Source: Myxococcus xanthus (lineage in GTDB: Bacteria > Myxococcota > Myxococcia > Myxococcales > Myxococcaceae). From it: a stretch of 64,000 bases of DNA. The stretch spans positions 80,104 through 144,103 of the forward strand of contig NZ_JABFNS010000004.1 of assembly GCF_013116825.1 (NCBI RefSeq). Reading direction: 5' to 3'. Of this stretch, positions 24,221-33,646 are shown one piece after another. Each line of letters opens with the position of its first letter. Position 1 is the stretch's first letter. A program made the translations under genes and the position numbers. The notes under the pieces are model-generated. The model saw only the letters and a program-made list of their open reading frames with translations. It was not told the DNA's origin and ran no database searches.

Positions 24221-25141
24221 CTAGAAGACGCCCATCCACCGGGCGAGCGCGGCGGTCGAGAGGCTGAAGGGCCTCAGGTCATTGTCGACGTAGACATTCC
24301 CCTGCCGCGTGGGCCGCACCTCCGTGCCGCGCACGTCCTCCACGTTCGTTGCGCCGATGACGACGCGCGCGAGGAAGACCCACGCGGGATCCCTCATCTT
24401 CAGGTCGGGCTGGGTCGGGTCCGTCAGCAGCGAGGCCGGGATGAAGGTGTCGCTCCACAGCTTCGCCAGCTCCTGTTCGCGGCTGCCTCGCCAGGCGCTG
24501 AAGATGGCCTGCCGAAGCTTGATGCGCCGCTGCACCGGGTCTGGCTCGTCCACGGGGTCCGGGAAGGGGTTCTTGGGGACCTCCGGAGGGGGATACGCCG
24601 TGGAGCGCGGCACCAGTCGCAGCTCGTAGCCGTCGCGAATGCGCGAGGCGACCACGGCGTCCATCGCGTCGAAGGGCCCCGCCGCGAAGGCAGGCGTCTT
24701 GCCGCGCTCGCACTGGAGGAAACGCAGGAAGAGGTCCGCCACCACTCCGGTGGGCGGAAACCCCGCGGCATCGGGGCTCAGCCGGTACTCGGCGGGCGTG
24801 AAGACGCCGAAGTCGGCCATCTCCAGCGGCTCCTGCCAGTACCAGCGGTCCAGCTTGAGACACGCGTCCGTGGGCACTTCCACCAACCGGCCGAAGGGGT
24901 CCAACGCGAGCCCGGCGGACACGCGGAGCTCCTCATGCTCCGGCTCGGTGCCCTCGTGGTGACTCACCTTGAGCCCGGCCACCGTCCCGACGCCGTGGAG
25001 GTACGCCAGGGCCCGGGTGAGCCGGCCTCGGTGATAGGTCTGCTCGGCGGTGAAGTCTCCCGCGTCCAGGAGCACGCCGGTGTCGTAGTGGAGCCGGTCT
25101 CGCGTCTCCGCGTCGAGCAAGGCGTCATTCGGGGGCGACAT
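24221..25141 (-). CDS. eCIS accessory protein, smallest member of the shared-motif trio
   Basis: 306 aa from the ATG at 25141, 9 nt after GGAGG. An ATG at 25147 overlaps the previous stop (TGATG) but is only 3 nt from the ribosome site. Residues 12-52 read RLHYDTGVLLDAGDFTAEQT, HRGRLTRALAYLHG and GTVAGLKV, the shared N-terminal motif in its clearest form. Short blocks SAGLALDPFGRLVEVP and LRFLQCER follow. No enzyme motif is seen. It lies between the gpI-like baseplate gene and the two larger relatives. A baseplate or fibre-adaptor role is inferred from position only. Confidence 0.6.
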   Translation of the reverse strand: MSPPNDALLDAETRDRLHYDTGVLLDAGDFTAEQTYHRGRLTRALAYLHGVGTVAGLKVSHHEGTEPEHEELRVSAGLALDPFGRLVEVPTDACLKLDRWYWQEPLEMADFGVFTPAEYRLSPDAAGFPPTGVVADLFLRFLQCERGKTPAFAAGPFDAMDAVVASRIRDGYELRLVPRSTAYPPPEVPKNPFPDPVDEPDPVQRRIKLRQAIFSAWRGSREQELAKLWSDTFIPASLLTDPTQPDLKMRDPAWVFLARVVIGATNVEDVRGTEVRPTRQGNVYVDNDLRPFSLSTAALARWMGVF

Positions 25142-25146
25142 GGTCA

Positions 25147-27567
25147 TCAACCTCCTTCCAATCTGGGGTCCAGGCTCGACGGACGCTCGATGACGTCCGC
25201 GAGCCCCAGCACGCTGTGGCCCACTCGCACCGAGGTGGGGGCGGGGGCGGGTCCGACGTAGGTGTCCACGCCCACCAGCGACGCGACGCCGACGAGCAGC
25301 GGACGGCTCGCGGTGATGACGGAGACCTGCACGTGCGCGGGGGCCTCCTGCTCCGCCACCTTCCGGATGAGGCCCAGGGTCCGCGTGTCCGTGCCCTGGT
25401 GCACCAGCACCGTGAGCCGGTGTGCCAGCCGCTCCAGGAGCTGCTCCACCGCCTCCGCCTCCGCCCGGCTCTGCAGCGTTTCGTCCCCGAAGACGGCCAG
25501 GAACTCCTTGCGCGTCTCATCCCCGAGGAAGAGCGTGTCGCCCACGTAGGAGTTCCCGCTCCGGGCCAGGCCCGGCAGCAACGGGTCCTCCGCGTCCGCG
25601 AGGTCCGCGCCGAGGATGGTCGCCAGCGTGCGCCGAAGCCGGAAGTCCTCCACCACCACCACGGCGCCTCGGTTCACCGCGCCGTCGGTGACGAGGTCCA
25701 GCGCCAGGCGCAGGCCCTCGACGCAGCCGCGCCGCCGGGCGAGCGCGGGCGCGGACCGGAGCATCGCGCGCCGCTGGCTTTCACCCACCACGGGGTCGAA
25801 GGAGAGGCCTACCCAGCTCGCGAGCCACTCCAGCGAATCACCAGGCACGTGCCCCGGGTCGGTGAGCACGTGCGCATGGGCGATGCGGTCCTCGATGGGC
25901 GTCAGCACCCCCTCGACGATGCCGAGGAAGCGCTCCAGGAAGTCCGCGGGAGTCGCCCGGCCGGCGGTGTCCGCGTCCTCGCCGAAGAGCTCCTCGCGGT
26001 AGAGGGACGGCAGGTAGTTGTCCACGTAGGAGAAGCGCGATGCATACGCGCGCAGCGCTCCCACTTCGGGCGTCCGGCGGCCGTCGCCGAACAGCTCCAC
26101 CCGCACCCACAGGTACCGTCCGGAGAGCGCACGCACCTTCGCGTGGGCGCGCTGGATGAGGACGGTGAACAGGCCACTCTCGCCCGGGGCCGGCGGCGCG
26201 GGCAGCATCCCCGGTTGGAACGGCACCTCCGACGGCAGCGGTACCCAGCTCCCGTGTGGGACGTCTGGATGCACAGGGGCTTCCGGGATGAGGCCCAGGC
26301 GATGCTCGTGCCAGCGCGGCGAGGCGCTCGGCGGAGCCAGGGGCTCGTCGGTGGCGGCGAGCCAGACGCGCACCCCGGTGCGTGGGGGCAGCAGCGCCTC
26401 CACGTACAGGCGGTGCCACACCGTGCGCCCGTCACCCGAATCGAAGGGCCGGTTCGGCGGGTTGGCGGCGCGGCCCCGCTCCGCGCACCGGGGCAGCGAC
26501 AGGGCCTGAAGCGGCACTGGCGCCATGTGGGCCAACCCCGGGGTGACGGCGTGGTGCGGAGGCTGCGCCCCCTGGAGGAAGGGGCCCCCGTCATGGCCGG
26601 GCAGTGGAAAGTAGTCTCCCTGGGGAATCGCCTCTGAAACACCAGTTGGGAGCGCGTAGGCCACCGCCTCCACCTTGCCGTCATCGAGCAGCGACAGCAC
26701 CGCGGCGCGGCCGTCCGGAAGGATGGCGAGACTGAAGGGCCGCAGCACGCCCGGGAGCGCGACGGGCGCGGAGAAGCGGCCCGTGTAGAAGCGCAGCCGC
26801 GCGTGCGCCGCGTCTGGGGGCACCCCCGCGAGCGCCGGGTCCATGACCCAGCTCAGCACCGCCAGCCGTCCCTCGGCGTCACATGCGAGCGCCACCGGCA
26901 CTTCGCCAGGCCACGCGAGCGTCTCCAGCACCCGGGTCCGAGGCGGGTCCGGGTTCTCTTCCATGGGGCGGAACAAACCAGCGCCGGAGGGAATGGACAG
27001 GATGTCCGGGAGCGGCTGCCCGTCCACGCGGCCGAGCACGGCGGGAGGTGCGTTGGGCGCGAAGGAAGGCGGACCGCTCAGGACGTAGGCGCCACCCCGC
27101 GGGTCCGCGGCGATGCGGTGCGCGGGAATCCCCTCGGCCGGGAACACCACGGCGGACCACACCTTGCGCAGGTGGAGCGCCACCACGCGCTGGGCCACCG
27201 CGAGGTAGAGGACACCGCCAGCTCCAGGCGACAGGTCCGTCACCGCGCCGGACAACCCCACCTGCGCGGGCTCGAATCGGAGCGTGGTGCCAGCGCCTCC
27301 GCCCGCCGCCCGCACCTGCCCGGCCACGTCGTCCCACCAAACCCACGTGCCGAAGGCGTCCACCGCGCCCGGTACGCGAGCGAGCCTGGGCTCCAGCACC
27401 GCGAGGTCGAGCGCTTCATCGAAGGTGCGACTCTCTCCCAGGCTCCCCAGCCGGAGCGTCCTGCGCTTCGCGTCGTAGAGACACACCTCGCCCGCGGAGA
27501 CCGAGCTCTCCGTGACCCAGTCCGGCGCGTCCGCCAGCATGTAGAACCGGAGGCGGTTGGCGTCCAT
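25147..27567 (-). CDS. Baseplate gpI-like tail protein with N-terminal propeller-like region
   Basis: 806 aa. Residues about 515-660 match the phage tail protein I domain of eCIS (Afp12-like): VDNYLPSLYREELF, FLGIVEGVLTPIEDRIAH, WLASWVGLSFDP and then RRAMLRSAPALARRRGCVEG. The first 500 residues consist of repeated beta strands with WVWWDDVAGQV, PGAGGVLYLAVAQRVV and RGGAYVLSGPP, likely a beta-propeller. The C-terminus is Asp/Val-rich. The gpI protein completes the baseplate wedge. The start overlaps the previous stop by one base, so it is co-translated with the baseplate J gene. Confidence 0.85.
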   Translation of the reverse strand: MDANRLRFYMLADAPDWVTESSVSAGEVCLYDAKRRTLRLGSLGESRTFDEALDLAVLEPRLARVPGAVDAFGTWVWWDDVAGQVRAAGGGAGTTLRFEPAQVGLSGAVTDLSPGAGGVLYLAVAQRVVALHLRKVWSAVVFPAEGIPAHRIAADPRGGAYVLSGPPSFAPNAPPAVLGRVDGQPLPDILSIPSGAGLFRPMEENPDPPRTRVLETLAWPGEVPVALACDAEGRLAVLSWVMDPALAGVPPDAAHARLRFYTGRFSAPVALPGVLRPFSLAILPDGRAAVLSLLDDGKVEAVAYALPTGVSEAIPQGDYFPLPGHDGGPFLQGAQPPHHAVTPGLAHMAPVPLQALSLPRCAERGRAANPPNRPFDSGDGRTVWHRLYVEALLPPRTGVRVWLAATDEPLAPPSASPRWHEHRLGLIPEAPVHPDVPHGSWVPLPSEVPFQPGMLPAPPAPGESGLFTVLIQRAHAKVRALSGRYLWVRVELFGDGRRTPEVGALRAYASRFSYVDNYLPSLYREELFGEDADTAGRATPADFLERFLGIVEGVLTPIEDRIAHAHVLTDPGHVPGDSLEWLASWVGLSFDPVVGESQRRAMLRSAPALARRRGCVEGLRLALDLVTDGAVNRGAVVVVEDFRLRRTLATILGADLADAEDPLLPGLARSGNSYVGDTLFLGDETRKEFLAVFGDETLQSRAEAEAVEQLLERLAHRLTVLVHQGTDTRTLGLIRKVAEQEAPAHVQVSVITASRPLLVGVASLVGVDTYVGPAPAPTSVRVGHSVLGLADVIERPSSLDPRLEGG

Positions 27568-29909
27568 CAGCAGACCTCGGGGACCATGGGCACCGCCACG
27601 CCCGCCTGCGAGGAGTCCATGCCGCCGCTTCCCTCATCACCGATGCCGTGGAGCATCGTCGGCACCTCCCCGTCGGCATTCACCGCCACCTTGAGCAGCT
27701 CCGGGAGCTGCCAGTCCGCGATGGACAGCTCCACCGGCGTCGTCGCGGTGCTGCCCTTGAGCTGGAGCCAGCTCGGGTTGACTGGACCCTCGGCCTGCCG
27801 GACGGACGGGGCAGGGGGCTCCACCGTGAAGCGCGCCACGTCGGCCGTGGCTCCGGCGCGGCGAGGGTCTCTCAGCACGCGCGTCACCGTTCCCCAGGCG
27901 AAGAGGCTCACCCCGGCGATGCTGGCCACCCCGGGGACCTGCGCCACCGCCACATAGAGCTCCCGGTCCTGGACGTCCCGGCCCAGCGGCCAGCCCTCTC
28001 CGGTGGGACCTCCCGCCGGCAGCGGGAAGATGAAGCGGCGCACGGCCTGCCGCACCGCCTGCACCACCGTCTCCCTGCCAAAGCCCTCGCGCACGGTGAT
28101 GCCCACGCCGAGCCCCAGTGGGACGTACTCGCAGCCAACCACGTAGAGCTCGGTGGTGAGCGGCCGGCGCGCATCCAGGTAGGCATGGACGGCTTCCAGC
28201 AATGGCCGGTCCGCCCGCGGGTAGGGCGGCTCGAGCCGCGTGGCCGTGGGCAACACCATGACGGAGACGACACCGGGGACACCGTCCCGCCGTCGCCTTG
28301 GCTCGAAGCGGGGCAGCACCTCCACACGCCCCAACTGCACGCCGGGGGTGCTCGCCGCGAGCCGCCGGTAGTCCTCCTCCGTCACGGCCCGGTCCACGTG
28401 GCGCAGCAGCGCGGGGATGCGGCGCTCGGCCTCCGCCAGCGTCTCCGCGTCCCGGCCACCCAGCGTGGGCTCCGGCTGTTGCACCCGCAGCCCCGGCGCG
28501 GGGCTTCCATCGACCCGGAAGGCGCTGATGTCCTTCAGGCTGCCAGGCGGGAGGTTTCCCGCGGCGCCGCCGCCGCTGCGCATCCGGGCCACCAGCACCT
28601 GGGCACCCGCGGGAGGCACGCGCCCTCGCACGCCGTCTCCACAGCGGGCGGTGCCTGCCTCGGAGTCCAGGGCGTAGACGGGCTCGTCGCGCCGGGCCAG
28701 CGCGAGGTCCTCGATGAGCCGCCACTCGCGGTAGCCCGCCCCTGGCTCTTCGATGAAGAGCTGGAACGTCGCGCGCTCCACGGAGCCGGAGGGCAGGCGA
28801 AACTCCTGCTCCGCGTTGCCGTCGCTCTGTCCAATCAGGCGTCCGCCGGTCGTCTCGCGCTGGTCCACTTCGACCGCGTTGATGTCCACCCAGCCCAGCG
28901 CGAAGCGCTCCGGCCTTCCGCTGGGACGCAGGCGCAGCCAGGTCACCAATCGCGCCGCCACTCTCGGGTCGTCCAGGCGCGGCGGCCGGTCGCCCAGGCC
29001 GGCGCGCGCGTCCGCCCTCACGTCATTGACCGGCGCGCCCAGGTCGGATGGCAACAGCAGCCGCACGACGCCCCGGCGGGACAGCTCCTGCGTCGAGTCC
29101 GCCACGACGGTGAGCCGGTGGTACACCGGCAACCCGTCCGCGGCGGGCGTGCCCGTCACTTCCCAGACGTGCGGCAGCCGGCCGCGCGCTCCGAGCAGCT
29201 CGGACAGGGCGGGGACCTCCATGACGGGGGAGATGCCCACGCTCAGGACGCGAGGCCCCTGTCCGTTCCCCTTCGTCAGGTCCTCCCGGAGGGCCACCAC
29301 GTGCTCCGCCTTGGGGGCGAGCAGCGCGAGCCACAGGCTCCCGTCCACCGTCTCCGTCACCAGGTCCAGCCCGCGCGGGTCAGCGGCGCCGAGCGGGAAC
29401 ACGGGCGTCGTCGCGTAGAAGCCGTGCTGGGCCTTGGGGTCCAGGCCGTAGACCTGCGCGAGCCGGGGCAGCATCGACGCGTGCTGCTGACGCTCCGTCT
29501 CCGTGAGCGGGCGCTTTCGGTACGCCTCGGCGGTGAGGTGCACCACGGTCAGCTCATCCAGCGTCTCGAAGGGCACGGGCTTGCGCAACGAGGCGAAGGC
29601 CCGCAGCGACACGGAAGGCTGGAGCACCTCGGTGTCGAAGTGGACGCTCACCACGCCGGTGGCGGCCTCGGCGGGGCGCAGGCTCGCGCCCAGCAGCCGA
29701 AGGAAGGCCAGTCGCTGGCGCTCGGGGATGAGGTTGGCGCGGTAGAGGATGGAGTCCGCCAGCCAGGCAAAGAGCTCCAGCAGGGTGCGCCCCGGGTCGC
29801 CCACGCGGGCATGGGTCCACTCCGGGGTATGGCCCGGGATGCGGGAGAGCAGCTCCTCGACGAGGTCCGGGAAGCTCCTGTCGTCGAGTCGGGGAGGAAT
29901 GATGGGCAT
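27567..29909 (-). CDS. Baseplate J-like wedge protein (Afp11-like)
   Basis: 780 aa. The N-terminus RSFPDLVEELLSRIPGHTPE with GRTLLELFAWLADSILYRAN is the signature of the putative baseplate assembly family found in eCIS. Later comes a gpJ-type block: RHVDRAVTEEDYRRLAAST and PGVQLGRVEVLP. It would form the outer wedge of the baseplate together with gp25 and gpI, whose genes flank it. No signal peptide. Confidence 0.88.
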   Translation of the reverse strand: MPIIPPRLDDRSFPDLVEELLSRIPGHTPEWTHARVGDPGRTLLELFAWLADSILYRANLIPERQRLAFLRLLGASLRPAEAATGVVSVHFDTEVLQPSVSLRAFASLRKPVPFETLDELTVVHLTAEAYRKRPLTETERQQHASMLPRLAQVYGLDPKAQHGFYATTPVFPLGAADPRGLDLVTETVDGSLWLALLAPKAEHVVALREDLTKGNGQGPRVLSVGISPVMEVPALSELLGARGRLPHVWEVTGTPAADGLPVYHRLTVVADSTQELSRRGVVRLLLPSDLGAPVNDVRADARAGLGDRPPRLDDPRVAARLVTWLRLRPSGRPERFALGWVDINAVEVDQRETTGGRLIGQSDGNAEQEFRLPSGSVERATFQLFIEEPGAGYREWRLIEDLALARRDEPVYALDSEAGTARCGDGVRGRVPPAGAQVLVARMRSGGGAAGNLPPGSLKDISAFRVDGSPAPGLRVQQPEPTLGGRDAETLAEAERRIPALLRHVDRAVTEEDYRRLAASTPGVQLGRVEVLPRFEPRRRRDGVPGVVSVMVLPTATRLEPPYPRADRPLLEAVHAYLDARRPLTTELYVVGCEYVPLGLGVGITVREGFGRETVVQAVRQAVRRFIFPLPAGGPTGEGWPLGRDVQDRELYVAVAQVPGVASIAGVSLFAWGTVTRVLRDPRRAGATADVARFTVEPPAPSVRQAEGPVNPSWLQLKGSTATTPVELSIADWQLPELLKVAVNADGEVPTMLHGIGDEGSGGMDSSQAGVAVPMVPEVC

Positions 29910-30311
29910 CTAGCCTCCGAGGTCCATGGCGAGCCCGAGCTGCTGCACGTCACCCGTGCGGCGCAGGCGGTAGACGATTTCCACGCGGACCTGGGTGGGC
30001 AGGTCCGCCAGCTCCAGTACGTCCACGCGGATGAGTTCCAGGCGCGGCTCCCACTCGGTGAGCGCGCGCTGCACCAGCTCCTGGATGCGCCGGCGGGTGG
30101 ACACGGTGTTGGGCTGCCCCACCATCCGCTCCAGCCCGGCGCCGAAGCCCTGCCGCATGAGCTGCTCGCCGGGGCGCGTGCGGAGGATGACCTCGATGGA
30201 CTGACGCACGCTGGCTTCCAGCGAAGGAAACGCCAGCTCGCCGCGTTCGTCCGGCACGAGCCGCAGCGGAAAGCCCACGGGAGGGCGCCTGTCGGGAGGC
30301 TTCAGGCTCAT
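29910..30311 (-). CDS. gp25/GPW-like baseplate protein (Afp9-like)
   Basis: 133 aa from the ATG at 30311; a longer open frame upstream overlaps the preceding gene. The sequence SLEASVRQSIEVILRTRPGE followed by QLMRQGFGAGLERM is the gp25 core, an EPR-like RTRPGER loop joining wedge and sheath. The tail RVEIVYRLRRTGDVQ also fits the family. It starts 7 nt after the preceding stop and its own stop abuts the next start. Confidence 0.9.
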   Translation of the reverse strand: MSLKPPDRRPPVGFPLRLVPDERGELAFPSLEASVRQSIEVILRTRPGEQLMRQGFGAGLERMVGQPNTVSTRRRIQELVQRALTEWEPRLELIRVDVLELADLPTQVRVEIVYRLRRTGDVQQLGLAMDLGG

Positions 30312-30318
30312 GGCGCGG

Positions 30319-31863
30319 TCAGTCCTCGAACCGCTCGCGCAGCGAGGCGGGAATGGGGATGCAGATCTTGATGAGGGCAATCCAGAAGAAGACGATGTTC
30401 AGCATCGACAGGAAGAGGTTGAGGACGATGAAGGCGCAGAGGGTGATGATGGGAATGTTGAACCCACAGAGCCACCCGATGCCCTGACCCGCGGGGGGGC
30501 TGGCTGAGCCTTCGAGGAAGTCCTTCGGCGAGTTCTTGTTCAGCAGCTCGTTCATCCCCGGCGGCACCTGGAAGGTGACGTTGGGCTTGAAGGCGCTCAG
30601 GTCCTTGAGCGACGGAAGGGGGATGAGGACGGGAGGCCGTTTTCCGCGCTCATGCCAGGCGGCGATGGTGAAGGGGGCGCTCTCCTCGCTCCAGACGATG
30701 GCGGGTGGGCAGCCATCCTCGCGGCGGACCCGGACGAAGGCCCTGGCCACATAGCGCGAGCCACGCCGTTCGAAGCGCCGCTCGGGAGGGATGAGGTCCC
30801 GCATCCGTGGCGCGGTGGCGGCCTTCGCCGCCTGGAGGAGCTGGGCCGCCTCCGAGGCATTGGGATGCGTCCACGAACGAGGCAACGCCACCGTGCCCGT
30901 CTTCCCCTGGACGAGGACGTCCGCCAGCCCGGAGAGCGCCGTGCCCGCGGGCCGCTTCTGGCCATTGCCATAGTCGAGCTGCACCCGGTTCATCGCCGTC
31001 ATGAGCGCGGGCACCTTGAAGGCGTCGAACACCGCGACCAGTCCACGCAGGAAGTCGATGAACAGGGCGAGCTTGTCGTGCTTCGCCTGCGGCAATCTGC
31101 GCTGGGCCACGTCCTGGTAGGTGACCGACAGGCCTTCGAGCCCTGTCCAGTCCACCGTCTTTCCCGCCGCGAAGTAGGGGGACAGCAGGCTCCGCACCTG
31201 CGCGTCGTCGAACGCGGGCGCTGTGCTGGATGCGCCCTCCGGTGCTTCACTGCTCGCCACCTGGAGCAGTCCGTACAGCACGGTGCGCTTCGCCGCGGCG
31301 CACGCGTCGGGCGGCGCGATGAAGAGCGATGTCACGGTTTCCTGGTCCCGGCTGGTGGCCCGCATGAGGCGCAGCAGCTCGCGGCGGACGTCCGCGGGGC
31401 CGGGGCCCTGGGGCCCTTCGCGCCGTCCAGGGTCGGGGTCGCGCTCCTGTTCCTCACCGTCGAGCACGACCCAGCCGGCGACCTTGCCGTCCCGCCGAAC
31501 CCAGGCCTCGCGCGTATTGCCCGCGCCCACACGTCGGATGACGAGCCCCGCGCTGTCGATTCGGGTCGCCTCGACCCGAGGCTCACCGAACACGTCGCAG
31601 CAGGCCTCCAGCAAGGCCACGTTGAACACCCCGTGAACGGGCTGGAGCAGCTTGAGCCCCTGGGGGTTGAGCGCTCCATCGGAGATGAGGGTGTCCGCCA
31701 GCGCCTTGCGGCCTTCCTCGGACCTGAGCTCTCCGAAGATGGCTTGAACGAACTCCTGGTCCTGCCGCTCGACGAACGCGGGGGCGCCGCGCTGGGCCGC
31801 CAGCGGGGCTCCGGTGGCTCCGTCGAAAACGAGCCCGCGCAGCTTGACGGGGTGGCTCACCAT
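30319..31863 (-). CDS. eCIS protein of unknown function with hydrophobic C-terminus
   Basis: 514 aa from the ATG at 31863, overlapping the previous stop by 7 nt; a GTG at 31860 would give a GTGA overlap. I do not recognise the family. The body is soluble and Arg/Asp-rich (residues 1-460). The end, about 468-506, is strongly hydrophobic: PIITLCAFIVLNLFLSML then FFWIALIKICIPIP, enough for one or two membrane helices. It stands where Afp-type loci carry a spike-tip PAAR gene, but no PAAR motif is present. A hydrophobic plug or tip-associated protein, or one that docks the particle to a membrane, are possibilities only. Confidence 0.55.
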   Translation of the reverse strand: MVSHPVKLRGLVFDGATGAPLAAQRGAPAFVERQDQEFVQAIFGELRSEEGRKALADTLISDGALNPQGLKLLQPVHGVFNVALLEACCDVFGEPRVEATRIDSAGLVIRRVGAGNTREAWVRRDGKVAGWVVLDGEEQERDPDPGRREGPQGPGPADVRRELLRLMRATSRDQETVTSLFIAPPDACAAAKRTVLYGLLQVASSEAPEGASSTAPAFDDAQVRSLLSPYFAAGKTVDWTGLEGLSVTYQDVAQRRLPQAKHDKLALFIDFLRGLVAVFDAFKVPALMTAMNRVQLDYGNGQKRPAGTALSGLADVLVQGKTGTVALPRSWTHPNASEAAQLLQAAKAATAPRMRDLIPPERRFERRGSRYVARAFVRVRREDGCPPAIVWSEESAPFTIAAWHERGKRPPVLIPLPSLKDLSAFKPNVTFQVPPGMNELLNKNSPKDFLEGSASPPAGQGIGWLCGFNIPIITLCAFIVLNLFLSMLNIVFFWIALIKICIPIPASLRERFED

Positions 31864-32555
31864 ACGTTGCCCGCCCCTGGCGTGTACGTCACGCCCATCA
31901 CCGAGTTGGTCTGCAGCGTGTCGCACTTCACGACGCCCGAGAAGGACGACATCGCCGCGTTGACCGTGACCTGACCGGCGCTCACCTCCACCTGACTGGC
32001 GGTGACGGACACCGTGGTCGCGGCCCGGACGGTGACGCCCTGCTGGGCGAGCGTGACGGTGTTGCCCGCTGCCTCCAGCGTGAGCTCGCCTCCGCTGGCC
32101 TGCTTCAGCGTGGCGCTCACGCCACCGGGGACTTCCAGGGTGATTTGCGCGGTGCCCTCGCTCGCTTCGACGATGGCGATGCGGCTGCCATTCCGGGCCT
32201 TGATGACGTAGCGGTCCACGCGATTTCCACCGGGCGTCTCCGGCGGACGGGCGCGTCCGTTCCACAGGCCCCCCACGACCAGCGGCTGGCGCGGGTCTCC
32301 TCCGGCGAAGACCACGGCCACCTCGTCATCCTTGTCCGGGAGGAAGAGCGCGCCCCAGCCACTGCCGGAGAACGGCACGGCGACCCGCGCCCACAAGGCC
32401 ACGTCCGCATCGGCCAGGCCCTCGGGCGCGGTGAGCAGGCGGACCTTGACGCGCGCCAGGTGCTCGGGGTCCTCCACGGACACGACCTTCGCCAGATAGG
32501 TGCCGAGCATGGCGCCCAGCAGGCGGCGCTCCTGAGCGTGTGCGGTGTCGGTCAT
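31857..32555 (-). CDS. Spike protein gpV-like (gp5/VgrG OB-fold and beta-helix)
   Basis: 232 aa from the ATG at 32555, overlapping the gpD-like stop (ATGA). Residues 18-105 are the OB-fold: LAKVVSVEDPEHLARVKVRL, WARVAVPFSGSGWG, then FLPDKDDEVAVVFAGGDPRQ and VVGGLWNG. From about residue 115 the sequence becomes repeated short Thr/Val/Ala strands (VTVRAATTVSVTASQVEVSA), the triple-stranded beta-helix of the spike. It caps the central tube and pierces the target. Afp8 fuses this part to gpD, whereas here they are two genes. Confidence 0.9.
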   Translation of the reverse strand: MTDTAHAQERRLLGAMLGTYLAKVVSVEDPEHLARVKVRLLTAPEGLADADVALWARVAVPFSGSGWGALFLPDKDDEVAVVFAGGDPRQPLVVGGLWNGRARPPETPGGNRVDRYVIKARNGSRIAIVEASEGTAQITLEVPGGVSATLKQASGGELTLEAAGNTVTLAQQGVTVRAATTVSVTASQVEVSAGQVTVNAAMSSFSGVVKCDTLQTNSVMGVTYTPGAGNVW

Positions 32556-33628
32556 GGCTCTCCCAGGAAGGCGCACTCGGCCTCGAAGTCCGTCTCGTAG
32601 CCGTGGAGGGTGTCGTAGCGGTGGCTGGCGCGGACCACGTAGTAGGTGTTGTCGAAGCGAGCGCTCATGCCGCTGAGCCTCACGTGCGTCCCCACGCGGA
32701 GCGCGGGGGTTCCCTCCGCGGTGGCGTCGACGCGGACGAAGCGCCGGGCGCGCGCATCGAAGGCGGCCCTGGCGATGGCGGTGGCCTCGTCGCTGGTGGA
32801 CACGGGCAGGGAGCCGAGGTGCTCTGTCCGAGGGCCCAGCGTCTGCTGGAGCAGCTCCGCGCCGGTACGACCCTCGCCCGGGCCGGGACGCGAGCCGGCG
32901 CTCTGGCCGGAGACCGCGGCCCCCTGGATGGCGTTCCACCCGGTGCAGGTGACTTGGGTGGCCTGATGCGCCAGGTCCGCCGTGACGCGCACCCGGCGGA
33001 GCTCGGAGTAGAGGGTCAGCTCCAGGGTGCCCCGGCGCACCGCGCTCCGTGTGGAGACGTGGAGCTCGTCACCCGTCACCTGCAGGTCCGCATCCCGCGT
33101 GGCCAGCAATCGGCGCACGAAGGCCAGGTCGCTTTCGTTCCACTGGACCTGGAGGCCCAGGGACTCTCGAAGGCCTGTGATGACGGGCGTCAGGCCCAGG
33201 TCCCGGGCGAGCTTCTCCGCCAGCTCGGCCAGCTTGAGGTCGCTGTGGACGTGCGTGCGCCGCGCGAGCCTTGCTCTCTGCAGTGCGTCCTCGGCGAGCA
33301 CGACGAACTCCGGCGCGGAGTCGTGCGAGAACACGGCTTCGATGGCGGTGATGACGCCGCGAAAAATTTCCTGAGGGGCGCTCTCGGGACCGGTGTAGAT
33401 GCCGATGGGGGCTCCGAGCCTGAGCAGTTGCTCGTCCTCGAAGACCTGCTCGGCCACGGTGTCGGCGTAGCGGGCGACTGCCTCGAAGCGCAGCTCGAGC
33501 GAGCACAGCCCGCCTTCGGCTTCCTCGACCCGCATGCTGCTGACCAGACCGGTGACGCGTGCGTCGGCCTTGCCGAAGATGCGCACCGTGGGGCGGTGAT
33601 GTTCTGGCTGTGACGTGGCGTCAGTCAT
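32552..33628 (-). CDS. Spike hub protein gpD-like (gp27/VgrG N-terminal)
   Basis: 358 aa, phage late control gene D family: EEAEGGLCSLELRFEA, LRLGAPIGIYTG, IFRGVITAIEAVFS, VQWNESDLAFVRRLLATRDA and TCTGWNAI are in the usual order. It forms the hub that joins the tube to the gpV spike. Translationally coupled to the gpV gene downstream by a 4-nt overlap. Confidence 0.9.
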   Translation of the reverse strand: MTDATSQPEHHRPTVRIFGKADARVTGLVSSMRVEEAEGGLCSLELRFEAVARYADTVAEQVFEDEQLLRLGAPIGIYTGPESAPQEIFRGVITAIEAVFSHDSAPEFVVLAEDALQRARLARRTHVHSDLKLAELAEKLARDLGLTPVITGLRESLGLQVQWNESDLAFVRRLLATRDADLQVTGDELHVSTRSAVRRGTLELTLYSELRRVRVTADLAHQATQVTCTGWNAIQGAAVSGQSAGSRPGPGEGRTGAELLQQTLGPRTEHLGSLPVSTSDEATAIARAAFDARARRFVRVDATAEGTPALRVGTHVRLSGMSARFDNTYYVVRASHRYDTLHGYETDFEAECAFLGEP

Positions 33629-33646
33629 GGAGAACGGGGAGCGGAC

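Noticed and set aside
31864..32265. Longer start for the hydrophobic-tailed eCIS protein
   Set aside because: It would run through most of the gpV gene; the ATG at 31863 overlaps its stop by only 7 nt.
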